Positions 24,672 to 35,527 of a stretch of 64,000 bases of DNA are shown here, piece by piece. Position numbers and translations under genes: made by a program. The notes beneath the pieces are model-generated. The model ran no database searches and was not told the DNA's origin. It saw only the letters and a program-made list of their open reading frames with translations. Source of the stretch: Colletotrichum lupini (taxonomy: Eukaryota > Ascomycota > Sordariomycetes > Glomerellales > Glomerellaceae); the NCBI RefSeq assembly GCF_023278565.1, contig NC_064679.1:3410001-3474000 (forward strand). The letters are read 5' to 3'. Numbering within the stretch: the first letter of the stretch is position 1; each line of letters opens with the position of its first letter.

Positions 24672-27600
24672 GACGAGACAGAGAGTCCGAGGCGTGCGTA
24701 AGACAGCTGAGTCGATGAATACGCGGGGTCACTCCTGTATAAGAAGTACGGGAGCCATGTCATGGGCTCTGCCTGGTGGTTGAATTGTTATGACCCTTCC
24801 ACAGAGTGGACATGACTTGGCTGTTTGGATGTGTATGGATAGTACTTGTATGACGAACGACTGCATAGGATACCTCAGGTAGTAACGAGTAAAAGTTTCC
24901 TCAACACGAGCTCATGTGAAGGTGATCTAGGTCATTGCTAGAGACAAAATGGCGGGGAATACTGCTATCCCTGCGAATGAGATCGAGCCTCAGGTTGGGG
25001 GATATTAACCGGGTTCGTTTCTTTAGGGATATGCGAATGGCAACAAGTATCCTGTACAAGAGACTGATCGTGTCCCAAGTCAGATGAAGCTGCACGAGCA
25101 GCAGTACACGCTAGCTATTCTTGAGATGCGTTTACATGTAGTTCGATACGGCCCTAGATATGCCGCTGCATGTCTCAGAGGTGAACCGCTCTTTCTGGGA
25201 GAGAGCACAACCAGCTGCACCGGAGCCAGCTACGATGACTTCCTCTCAAGGCCGTATCTGGATGGTCTGGAAGACAACAGGTTGATGACTCAAAGTCAGA
25301 AATCACATCTAGTCTCACAATCAACGAACCAATGGTCTAAGCTTTTAGACAGGCTTGGGCAATGGTTTGAGCGGCAACCTATGTATCGATTCGCTCATGT
25401 CTTGCATGGGGAGGACGGGGAAGACGGGCCTACGAGGACAGACATAACCAGGGTGATTTTCGGCTGTATTTGCCTGGCCTGACATGGCACAAATCCTTGA
25501 CATCTCTTTCCCGTTGGTCTCGAGGGATGTCTCGGGCTGTTGAGATTACAGACGATCGTAGACGTGTGGTGGTCTATCATCACCACGGTCCACTGGCGTG
25601 TTTTCCCCCACGCTTACGTTACGGGACCACGGGGGGTCGCGCCCTGCCGTCGCTGTGTGCTATCACCGGGGATGGCACGTTGCCATCCTTGGGTTGGAGA
25701 GCAACGGCGTCCTTGATTTAATGGTGACTTTAAGGGAGGCAGTTGAGAGTGGACTTGCACCTCGGCACAACCTCGCCGCATGGCTTCCGGCCGCACGACC
25801 TGAACAGAATTATATGAGCAAGCAAATGAGCGAAGAGCATGAGAGGAGGGCAAAGGACAGTCTCCAGAGAAAACTGCACGTCTGCCATGAGGCATGCGTG
25901 CCCATGCTACCATGCATGCACATGCGGAAAAGCGGAGAGGCGAATGGAGACGGCCGCGGGCTACATTAGAGCCGGAAGACATATATGATCAGCCACCCTA
26001 CCTCGCAGCAGTGCCAAGATGAGCCCGAGTCGTGTTGGACCTGAGGTAAACGCCGATACGGATACCATCTATTAGTGGGAATGGCGGAGGCGGCATGTGA
26101 GTCCAGGGCCCAGGCATCATCTCTCACTCAAATTTGTGAATTTCTGATTCTCAACTCCTATGTAGTCCTCCTGCGGATACTGACGAAGAGTTAAGGACCG
26201 GCCGGGGGGGCCGTTACAGCAGCCTAGTGATGCATGGCTCCTGCAAGAACAGGTGCCTTGCATGAATGGAAAACGAGTTGAAAGCGCAGATGCATGTGGC
26301 GGTATCCGTAGCCTTTGGACGTCTGGAGATGAGGTGCCAGTGGGTGCAAAGAGCAGGGGCCTACGGGAGTCGGGGATTTGGTGTGTGAGAACGTGGTGTT
26401 CGTGGGTAGTGTGGTAGTTTGTATGTAGATTTGACCTGGAGGGGGCCAGAGGCTGGAATCATCGGATGCCATTGGATGCGCTCCGTTGGGATCGACATGG
26501 GGCCTGAGGATGCAGCATCCAACCATCCATCCATCCCACCGCACCGTCGGTGCCGTTCCGGTGTGCCTGCAGCGCGGCCGGCCAGTGCCTGCGTATGTGG
26601 AGAAGAGAGCGAAAAAGAGGCGAGATGGGGCCGCCGTCAAGAGTCAGGACGAGACACTAAGACGCAGACTAGGGGATTTTCTGAGCCAGCTCTAGGGCCA
26701 GATCTGGAGCCAAGAGGCACGGACGAAGACATGGCGCAAAGTAGCTTGCAGGCGTAAGCCGCAAGCGCAGAATGACGGGCAAGTGGTTCGGATGACAGAC
26801 GACCGGGCAGAGTCTCTTGCGGCGTCTGGAAGCATGGCGGTATGGAAGATGGAGAAGCTGAACTGGAGTCTAGAGGCCAGAGAAGACCGACTAGGTCAGA
26901 GGCTGACTGAGAGAGCGCGGTAGCTCTCCCGCACTCTGCAGAGGGCGGCATCCTTCGGAATACAACGGGCTAGCCGAATATATGAACCTTATGGGCCGGA
27001 AACTCTCATCTCTCCGGTTAGGCCAACACTAATTAGGTACCTCAGGTTTGCCTCACCTCAGTCTTGGCCCAGGATCAGAAGGTCCTGATGGTTTTTTATG
27101 ATGCTTGGCTGGCCGAGAACGACTAAGAGCGGAGAACATCGTAGCAGAATTGGGGAGAATCTAAACGATAGTTGCTGAGTGGATGATGGATGTGCTATGC
27201 AAGATGAAGGATTGAGCAGATGTATAATGATTGAAAATGAAGTTCAGATGCCGATTTCTGCTGCGCGCGTTGAGTATCATGGGTGTGTCGGGCAGGCCCT
27301 GGTCACTGTGGGGATGATTTGCGAGTGTTTCCTATTGATGTGGGTTTGAATGGGAAACAACGAGAAACAAATTTGCTTTGCAATTGGAGGAGGTGTACAC
27401 GGTGCTTGAGCACCCAGTAACGACTGACCAAGGCCAGGCTTCCGACGTCGGCTGGGGGAAAGGGTACTACGTATGTTCGAATATTGTCGGTTGGCTCTTG
27501 GAAAGGAGGGCAAGGTATCCATCCGTAAGGTAAGGTAGTCTTCATTTACCAGCTGGACGGTCGTGGCCATCTGCTGGTCTGGCCCGAAATGGCGAGGCCT

Positions 27601-28312
27601 GGTTCTGATGCAAGGGCACGGTTGACGATGCAGATACCGGGGCTGCATGTTTGTGATGAAGCGAACGAACAGAGTGAGGATGTCAGACGAGTGAGAATAG
27701 CGAAAAGAACGTTGGCCATGGCTTGAGATATGACCTACAGTATTACCTTGGTGGAAAAAGAGAGAAACCTAAGTATTTGAGTTCCGTATCTCAAGCTTCG
27801 GTTGAAGGGCGGAGAATCCAAGGCGCCGCCCAAGATGAAAATACCTTAAGGTACCTTACCTTCTGCTGCAAGAGACAAAAAAAGACGGAAGGAGGGGACG
27901 AGAAGCAACAGATTTCTGAAGTAGGCACGTACCTAATAAGGTCAGGTACCTAAGGTAGGTAGGCATGTCAGTACTTGCCCAAGACGAGACGGGAAAGAGA
28001 GAGACGGACATGCACCGATCCCCACGCACCATGGCAGGAAGGAAGGACCGACGTAGAAGAGTCAAAGAATGAGCGAGGTGGAATGCGCGCCACGCTCTGT
28101 TTCTGGACAAGACCAATGAGAAGTGACGCCACCAACACTTCCGGCAGCAGAAGGAGCAAACAAACATTCCAATTCCCTGCCGGCCCTGCCTGCCTGTGCG
28201 GCCTGCCTGCCTCGCCTTCCCTGCCAAAACCGTCTTGCGTGGTTGCAACTTGCGTGAGGTGCTGCGTTGGTTAGGTCCTTGGTGAAGGACGGGGAGGGCA
28301 GTGCGTCCCACG

Positions 28313-28343
28313 CTCCCACTCCCACTCCCACTCCCACTCCCAC
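28313..28343. repeat. (CTCCCA)n minisatellite
   Basis: Five tandem CTCCCA units in non-coding DNA. A translated frame across it on the minus strand gives only a Gly-Ser/Gly-Val repeat and is not a gene. Confidence 0.85.
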
Positions 28344-28691
28344 CATTCCCAACTTTATCCTCTGGGCTCGTTGCTTTTCTTCCTCCGGGCCAGGGCTCCA
28401 CGTTGCCGATCATTTTGCTCTTGATGCTACGCAAGGTACTTACAAGATCTAGCCGCTCTTCAACCTGATTATCCGGCTGGTTCTAGCTGAACAAACCTCA
28501 GATATTTACATCGCATCTTCCATCCCCGGTCACCAGCGGTTTTGTATCATCATCGACTCCTTTTGTCAATCTTTGCCTCACACGATATTATATCGACTGT
28601 GGCATGGCCTTCCTTGCTTCGGCCTCTCTCCCGATACTATTTTGAAAATCCTGCACCGTGTTTCCCTCCCTGCTTTCCATCATAAGTGTTT

Positions 28692-28714
28692 AAAAAAAAA
28701 AAAAAAAAAAAAAA
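28692..28714. repeat. A23 homopolymer
   Basis: A 23-base A run. There is no adjacent reading frame or target duplication that would make it a retroposon tail, so it is noted only as a homopolymer. Confidence 0.8.
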
Positions 28715-31547
28715 GGCATGTTCAGCCGCGGAGGGAGAGACGAACACGTGCACAGACATCCGGGGAGGCGTGGCTAAGCTAAGGGGAGGGGTGAGTGGAG
28801 GGGGAAGCTCTGTCAGAGTAAACACTGTCAGAAGCTCAATCATGTATGAATGGGCACGATAAAATAGCAGGATGGGTGGAAGACAAGGGTGCAGGACAGG
28901 GCGAGGAGAAGCGAACAGGCCATCAGTCAAGTTGGAACTTGAGTGAGTTCCCTCGTAAATGGCTTTGCCAGAAGATGGATCTTGGTCTTGAACTGACCGG
29001 CTATCAGCGTGAACCGGTGGGGGAAAACGGGATGAAATGACGAAGGCTGAGGGGAGAGAGCGAGACCTGAACCCCTGTTCAGATGGGAGCCATGCCGTCA
29101 GTTCAAGAGGGAAGCGATGCGTCTCGTCACTTTTGAACGTCCGCGCCGGTAGCAACATCAGACGAGGCAGATGCAGCAACACCCGTGCAATTGTGGCAGA
29201 AAGACATCTTCAGACTTCATATGGGAGGAAGGTGTCTCCCCACCTCAGCGATGCCCGCCCTGTCTTTATATCCCCTGTTGCTTGTTGGTGAGCAATGTCG
29301 TGCCGCACCGCGCTCCTCACATCGTCTCTGCCGCTATTTCATGTTGGTGTATTTGCGTCGTTTACCGCCCCCGTCAACATTGACCAGTTTCGTGTACATG
29401 TCCAGGACCCAGACATTACAGGAACAAGGCATGGCATGGCATAACATGGCAATGGTTCCGTGCCGCGTTGGCCACTTGGGACCGCCTGACACGAGTAATC
29501 ATAATGGCAGCCGAAGATATGGCCGAGCTCGCGATATGGAGACACAACCTAACACCAGGATACCGGACACCAGCGTCCCCCGGCCTTAGCAGGGGCGGGG
29601 ATCTTTCTCGCTCGCTTTAACCGAAGACGGCCAAACAGACACAGCAGCACCAACAGATGAGTTGCCATTTGGTGGTGAGGGCTTGGTAAGGCTGGTACGG
29701 CCGCCCGGCGCCGCTTTCAACCCCATGTCCGAATGCGGCAATCAGCTAGATGCTCTTTCGGACACAGAGAAGCCAGCGACGGCATAGAAGGGAGGCTAAA
29801 GCAAAAGAAGCAGAGTCCCAACTTGCCCAGATGCACATGCGTAACATGTAGACATAAAACCATCCAGCCCGGCCGAACGCTTTTCTTTCACTCCCCATCT
29901 CGCCCCTCCCCTCTTGCAAAGGGTTGAATGAATGAATCCTCTCATCGGTTCTCCCTTCTGACAAAGACCGACTTCCCTTGGCCTTTTCTATATGCCTCTG
30001 GGGTTCTTTGAGCACGACCAGGATCTCTTATTCGCTTGAAATTCAGATTCAGATTCGGATTCCGATTCAGATTGAGACCCTCAGACATCCATCTGGCACG
30101 CTCTCTCCCCCCCCTCTCTCTCTAACACACATACACACCCACATCATCCACACATACAGCCATCTCAGCTCAGCTCAGCTCACCCTTGCCTTCTATTCCC
30201 ATTTCAACTCCCCACCTACCCCTCTGCAACACCGCCGCACTCCCGAGGGACCAAGAAAGAAAGTGAAAGAAACCCTGCTGGCAAGGAGACGCGGGGCGGC
30301 AACCCATCACCATCTTCACCCAACGTTGCTATCTTGGGACCGGAAGAGCGGGGATCAGAAGAATAGCCAATGTGCACCGGAGACGAGCAGAAAAAGAGAA
30401 GAGAAGCACCGAGGAACAACGAGAAGCGAACAACCGCCTGAACAACAACAAGAACACTCAAAGCCGATAAGAGAAAGCCCGAAGATACCACCCGAGAGCA
30501 TCAGCACTCTACCGCCTCTCTCTCACTTGCTCTCGTCCCCACCTACCATCAAAGAGAAAGAAGACAGGCTATTCATGGAGTTTCTCATGCTTGGCCTCTC
30601 GTCATATTACCAACCCTCATAAGCCTGACCCTGACCAGGCCTGACCAGGCCTTCATCAGTTGGACATTGTGGTTGCTTCCCATATCCCAGGAGAACGGTT
30701 CCAGATCACCACCAATCCCTGCTTCTCGGCTGCTTGCAACCTCGTTCACCCGCCCTCCATCTTGGCCATCCCTGGTCCCTGCAACACCGCACCGCAACTC
30801 ACTGCATACTTGCAGCTAGCTGCAGCTGCGTCTGCAATAGGCACACGGATCAGAGACACATACACAGGCAGAGACTCCAGGTACTTCCTGGACAGCCAAC
30901 GGCACAAGGGCCTCTCAGGAACGAGCTGCCCGTAGTATCTCTGCCTCTCTCTATAGCCCTCCCTCCACTCTCTGGTCACCGGGGACTACTACTTCTCCCC
31001 CGTCCGATCCATCCTACCTAGCTCACCCTCTCCTTCTTTCTCATGCATACACCACCCCCTGCCTAACACCACCATCGGCTCCTCGACATCTACTGAATGT
31101 AGATAATCTGTGGGTGCAGCTGCCTCTTTCAAGCCATCTGCTCCACCGCTGCCATACCTGTCTTCTTCCCTCTCGCCTTTACTCACCTGGGAGCCTGCGT
31201 CTGCTGCCATACACATCCGTCACCTGACCCAGGCATTGCCTTGTGTTACCATCGGAGTTCAACACTTGCCTGTCGTCCAACGACTACTTTACCCATACAC
31301 AAGTGCCGAGACAGCCGCAAGTGAAGACAAGAGCAAAACCACCAGAATTAGGAAAAGAAGCAGAACCCCCCCGAGGATCTGCGACAACTTGAGATTCAGG
31401 CAACGTCGAGAGAAATCACTTGGTCTGCTTCATCGTCTCTCAGTCCACCGTCTTCGCTCTCTCCTTGCTACTTGTTGAGCCAACACTGGTTAGCAGTCGA
31501 CGACAGATAATTCCAACAGCTTTCCTCATTGATTTTAGCTCTGTGGG

Positions 31548-33217
31548 ATGGAACAAAACGGTCCCCCATCTCCTGCTCCCTCGAACGATGATATCTACCC
31601 GAACGGACTGCATCACTTGATACGCCCGGAAGGAGCCACATCCTACCCGCGAGAGCACTTACACCCGAGTGATATGGGAGGCATGCAAACTCCTTCTCGA
31701 TACGGTACGCCTGGTCCACGACAAGAAATGCAATACGATCACCACTCCCCATACTCACATCGCCCACATGATGGTCAGATGGTAAGCAGTCCCGTCCCGA
31801 GCTCAGCTCCACGTGTGTCAATATAGCATGTACTAAACAAGCCTCGACAGTCGTATGGTCATGGATATGACACAAGCGTCAGCTCCATATATGGCCCTAT
31901 GTCCGGAGAGCTGAGCCACCAGGTAAGCTAATTCGTTGTTCAACTTGGCAATACAGACACTCACATGCTTCCTTACAGCCGTACAGCACCCCTGACACGT
32001 CGCCACCCACGCCGTCGAGGCCACCAGATGGGCTGACCACACGTAGCGGTCTCAGCATCCAGAAGGGGCCAACTACCATCAAGCCCCTTGCAGTGAGAGC
32101 ATCACGTGTTGAAAAGTCAACGCCCAAGAAGAAGAAGGAGCGGGCAAAGTCTGCCAAAAAGGTTGATGTCGTTAAGAGCCCACTAAGCGAATTGGCAAAG
32201 GAGCAACCGCACATCCCAGTAGCGGACATTGGGGCCTATGTTCAGCGATCTTCAGAAATACGGATGAAGGAGGTCGAAGAGAGCAAGACCCCAGGCCGAA
32301 TCAAGCGACCGATGAACGCCTTCATGTTGTACCGCAAGGCGTATCAGAACCTCGCCAAAAGCCTCTGTACGCAAAATAACCATCAACTTGTATCTCAGGT
32401 CTGCGGTGCCGGCTGGCCTTTGGAGCCGGAACACATTCGGGACCAGTTTAATGAGTGGGCGAAGGAAGAGCGCGCGAACCACCAGCTTGCTCACCCGGGC
32501 TACAAGTTCACGCCTTCGAAACCAAGACCCAAAGCGAGAGAAGAAGAGGACTCAGACCAAGGCGACATGGACGACATGGAATGGAATGGCAGCCGCGCAA
32601 GCTCAAGGAGCAGGCAAGTGAGGAAACCCGGACACGGCAGGAACGAAGCACCAGCGTCCATCTTCCACAACTACCCGCCACTGCAGACAAGTCCCATGGG
32701 TCTGGGCGTGCAGACACAGTCCATGTACCATTACAGCAACCCTGGAAAAACTCTCCCAGCACCATATAGTCAGAACGGCCTTGGCGGCGGCCAGTACTAC
32801 CAGCAGAGCGTCCAACAGCGTCAGGACGCCACCGGCTTTGTTGAAGACGTGCTCATCAGGAAGACGCCATCACCAGCGATGGGCTACGCAGCACCATCGA
32901 TGGACCACCAGTACGACGGCATCGACCACTACGGCCCAATGTCGCATCCTGACGGCATCGATCCGATAATTGATCCGGGTCTAATGGGCCATGGAGGTCA
33001 TCCATACGGCGACATGTATGGCAATCACATGCTACCGCGATGGACGAATCCGCTCAACTTTGGCGACGGAAGGCAGGAACTGATGGATGGTATGGGATAT
33101 GATGAAAGTCTTCTGACAGACCCTCAAATTCAGATCCTGAGAGGACCAGAGAGCAGTTGGAGAGTGGAGGAGCTTGACAGCAGCCACTTCACCAACAGTT
33201 GGATAGAACCAGAATGA
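31548..33217 (+). CDS. HMG-box transcription factor
   Basis: This is a sequence-specific DNA-binding protein of the MATA/SOX-type HMG class. Exons are 31548-31781, 31851-31922 and 31979-33217, for 514 residues; both introns carry clean GTAAGC donors. The N-terminal 140 residues are Pro/Ser/Tyr-rich. A Lys-rich nuclear-localisation stretch (TPKKKKERAKSAKK) lies at about 147-160. The HMG box at about 207-282 starts RIKRPMNAFMLYRKAYQNLA, the hallmark of this class, and contains VCGAGWPLEPEHIRDQFNEW. The C-terminal half is rich in Gln, Gly, Pro, Tyr and His, like an activation region. Fungal relatives control mating-type expression, fertility and sexual development (mating-type HMG proteins, Ste11, Neurospora FMF-1, Podospora PaHMG5). 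I cannot say which of these it is. The long upstream region and leader suggest complex regulation. Confidence 0.88.
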
Positions 33218-34151
33218 GCAGAAGGAGCTTTGCTTCGGAATCGACTCGCTCCTGTTGTTTGAACATTGTCCGAGAAAAGGAAGGGCGTCAGGAGTATTGG
33301 GTATCTTAGAACGTAGGCGGGAATCTCATTTCTGTTTGGTTTTGTTGAGACTGGAGATGAACCATGTTATTAAGGGCGGTCCTTGGGTAAACGAGCGAGC
33401 ATGAAGTAAGAAAAGGGGAGAAGACGAGGAGAGAGGCCCGGGACTTGTTCCATCGAGGGCGCACACACCGTAGCTAAAGGCTTTCCAAACACAAGTACCT
33501 GGTTATTGCTCCAGCTTGCAGTGCCATCCCGATAGACCTGCGGTCTCCAGAGCTGAAATGGTTACTGATCAGTAGAGATGGCGTTCGTTCTTCGCTGTGA
33601 AACCCGACGCCACGTCCCTCGGGCCCGCTTCTAGGGATGGCTGGCAGCTTGAGGGCGAAGTGGAGGTCGGAAATCCCTTGTGAGCACGAGGTTTTATGAT
33701 ATGGCAATAAGACCCAGCTGTAGATATGTTTCCCCAGGTAGTAATGCACGAGTGACAATCCGGAGGGGACTTCGGCGGTACGCGTGGGGTCGGCCGTATG
33801 TAACTAAGCCAGGTATGGCCTTGTGTTAGTACGTTATCAGGAGCTTCGTTTGTGCACTATCTTCTCCGCAAAGTAACACTCAACCACTTTAACGAGGCTA
33901 CAGCAACGTACGTGCCAAAGCTCCCGGCGCCATCGACTTCAACATTGAAACCATCCTAGCTAGTAGCCTGGTCTATCCTGCACGTCGCCCTTCGCCTACT
34001 CCACATACTGAGCTCTTGAGCTTGCTAAGGTACGCCTGGGACAATCTCAAATCTTCTCCGGCACCAAATCAGTCGACAAAAACAAGTGTTCATATTGAAG
34101 CAGCTGATCGGTATTACACCAACAGGCTCGCGTCAATTACGCTCTTACATC
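33218..34151. other. HMG gene 3' region and EMC5 promoter
   Basis: There is no supported gene. A 94-codon minus-strand frame (33474-33758) has no recognisable feature. The last 150 bases before 34152 should hold the EMC5 promoter and leader. Confidence 0.5.
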
Positions 34152-34669
34152 ATGACGTGGATCTCGCGCTCGATCACGGCCATTGGCCTCCTTCTCCTCG
34201 GCCATGCGTGAGTCTCTCTCTCCCACATTCCGTTCTCCGGCTGGCCTCGCTCGCATTTATTTTGACACCTGCTTTGTTGAACAGCTGCTACTCTGCGCAA
34301 GAGCACTCTGCGCTGCAATCCTTCCGAGCAGCTTCGCCTTTAGCAACATCTGCCTCAGCCACCACGTCGCTACCGGCGGACATTACAATCGAAGCGGCCG
34401 TGGCGACCCTCATCGTCGTCCTGGGTATGGTCTTGGGCGCACCCAATCTTCGGCCGATCGAATGGCGCGTGTGGGCAGGCAAAATTGAACGAGAGGGCGA
34501 GATGGGATTCCTGACGGGCAGCGGGGAGGTGGAGAAGGACTACGTTGGCAACCCGTTTCAAATTCTGGAGAGCCGGCCCGGCTTCGCCGACGTTCGGAAA
34601 CAAAAGAGAGACTTTACGAACTGGGTCAAGGCTGGGGGAAAGGCCGGAACCACGGCCAAGTCGGGTTGA
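34152..34669 (+). CDS. emc5: ER membrane protein complex subunit 5 (MMgT family)
   Basis: This is a small subunit of the ER membrane protein complex, which inserts tail-anchored and multipass proteins; the family is also annotated as membrane magnesium transporter 1. Exons are 34152-34207 and 34285-34669, with a 77-bp intron, giving 146 residues. The N-terminus MTWISRSITAIGLLLLGHA, continued by CYSAQEHSALQ, is the diagnostic first helix and loop of the family. A second hydrophobic helix lies at about residues 47-65 (ITIEAAVATLIVVLGMVLGA). A conserved C-terminal segment follows, with LRPIEWRVWAGKIEREGE and NPFQILESRPGF. The length is typical. The start and intron are fixed by frame and family conservation. 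Confidence 0.92.
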
Positions 34670-35527
34670 GTTCTGGAATGGCGAATGAACATAGTCAAGC
34701 CAACAACATGCCTGCAACGTATTTTCAATGTGGGCACGCCCATGTCAGAGTGCTCATCGTAATGGCCTCGGAAGACGGCTCCCTACGATGAATTTGACCC
34801 TTCATCATGCAATAGGCAAGGTATTTAGATCCAGTGCTTCTTTCACCACTGTTACAGGAATTTGAGAAAAGGATAATCCAACAGGGGACGAACGGCAGAG
34901 AAGACTGTTCCACTTCCCAGGCACATTGACATCGTAGAAGTGCTCGAGGTCGCGTCGGAAGGCAACCTGGCTTCATCAAAGTTAATTGCCTACCCTAAAT
35001 ACCCGCTCATACGTAGCCCCGACGGTTGCGCATGCAGGAAACCATCGAGAAGATCAGCAAAGTCTGGCACTCCTTTCGCGGTCCCGCCGTGCTTGCTTTG
35101 GGGCACCCAAATGGTGTCAGAGCTAGGGAATCAACGTGCACCAGGAGCGCCTTCTACACAAGATTAGGCAAGTACCCTGGGCACCTTGCCTTACCAACCT
35201 TCCCATTGTCTCCGAGGCAAGCACGACTGAATTGGGATAAGTTCAGGTCCCTGACATTTAGAGCCGAGAATTATCTGAACTTGCAGCGAGCGAAATCGTG
35301 CCACAGTTACCTGGACATGCTCGTGTTAGTCCTGCCTCCTACCACTACCTAAGTTCTGCCATTCTGGGCTTCTCTTCGTCTCCTTTTCGGATTGTTCACA
35401 CAATAAATCACGCCTGGATTGCCAAGCGGTTCTTTCCCCCAAGGACATATATTACTCATTGTTCCCTCTCGCCGTGTCTAGTTCTAAACGCCTCGTCATT
35501 CCGTCCCATTTACTCGCACGCCCAACA
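34670..35527. other. EMC5-MSH5 intergenic region
   Basis: No gene is supported. Short frames on both strands lack domains. The last 200 bases are T/C-rich and include an in-frame upstream ATG at 35459; the ATG at 35528 (context CAACAATGC) is preferred as the MSH5 start. Confidence 0.5.

Larger units (their letters stand above)
24672..31547. other. 6.9-kb gene-free interval and HMG-gene leader
   Basis: No credible gene is seen on either strand. The left part (24672-28400) is unremarkable, with palindromic GGTACC/CCTTAAGG words at about 27030 and 27840-27965. From about 29900 to 31547 the plus strand is strongly C/T-rich with many CAC and CTC words, no long conserved frame and several short upstream ATG frames, fitting a promoter plus a long 5' leader for the HMG-box gene. 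Low-information frames such as 25084-25482 (132 codons), 28637-29182 and 29978-30622 were not called. A long regulatory region or a non-coding transcript is possible but unproved. Confidence 0.5.

Noticed and set aside
25084..25482. 132-codon plus-strand frame
   Set aside because: Starts with ATG and is not low-complexity, but has no recognisable motif, no splice partner and no neighbouring support; left uncalled.
28692..28714. Retroposon poly(A) tail
   Set aside because: No coding or small-RNA-like sequence precedes the A run and no flanking target duplication is seen.
28637..29182. 181-codon minus-strand frame
   Set aside because: Runs through the A23 homopolymer, giving a poly-Phe stretch; no domain or conserved composition.
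29978..30622. 214-codon plus-strand frame
   Set aside because: Lies in the pyrimidine-rich leader of the HMG-box gene, does not begin with ATG, and encodes simple-sequence peptide.
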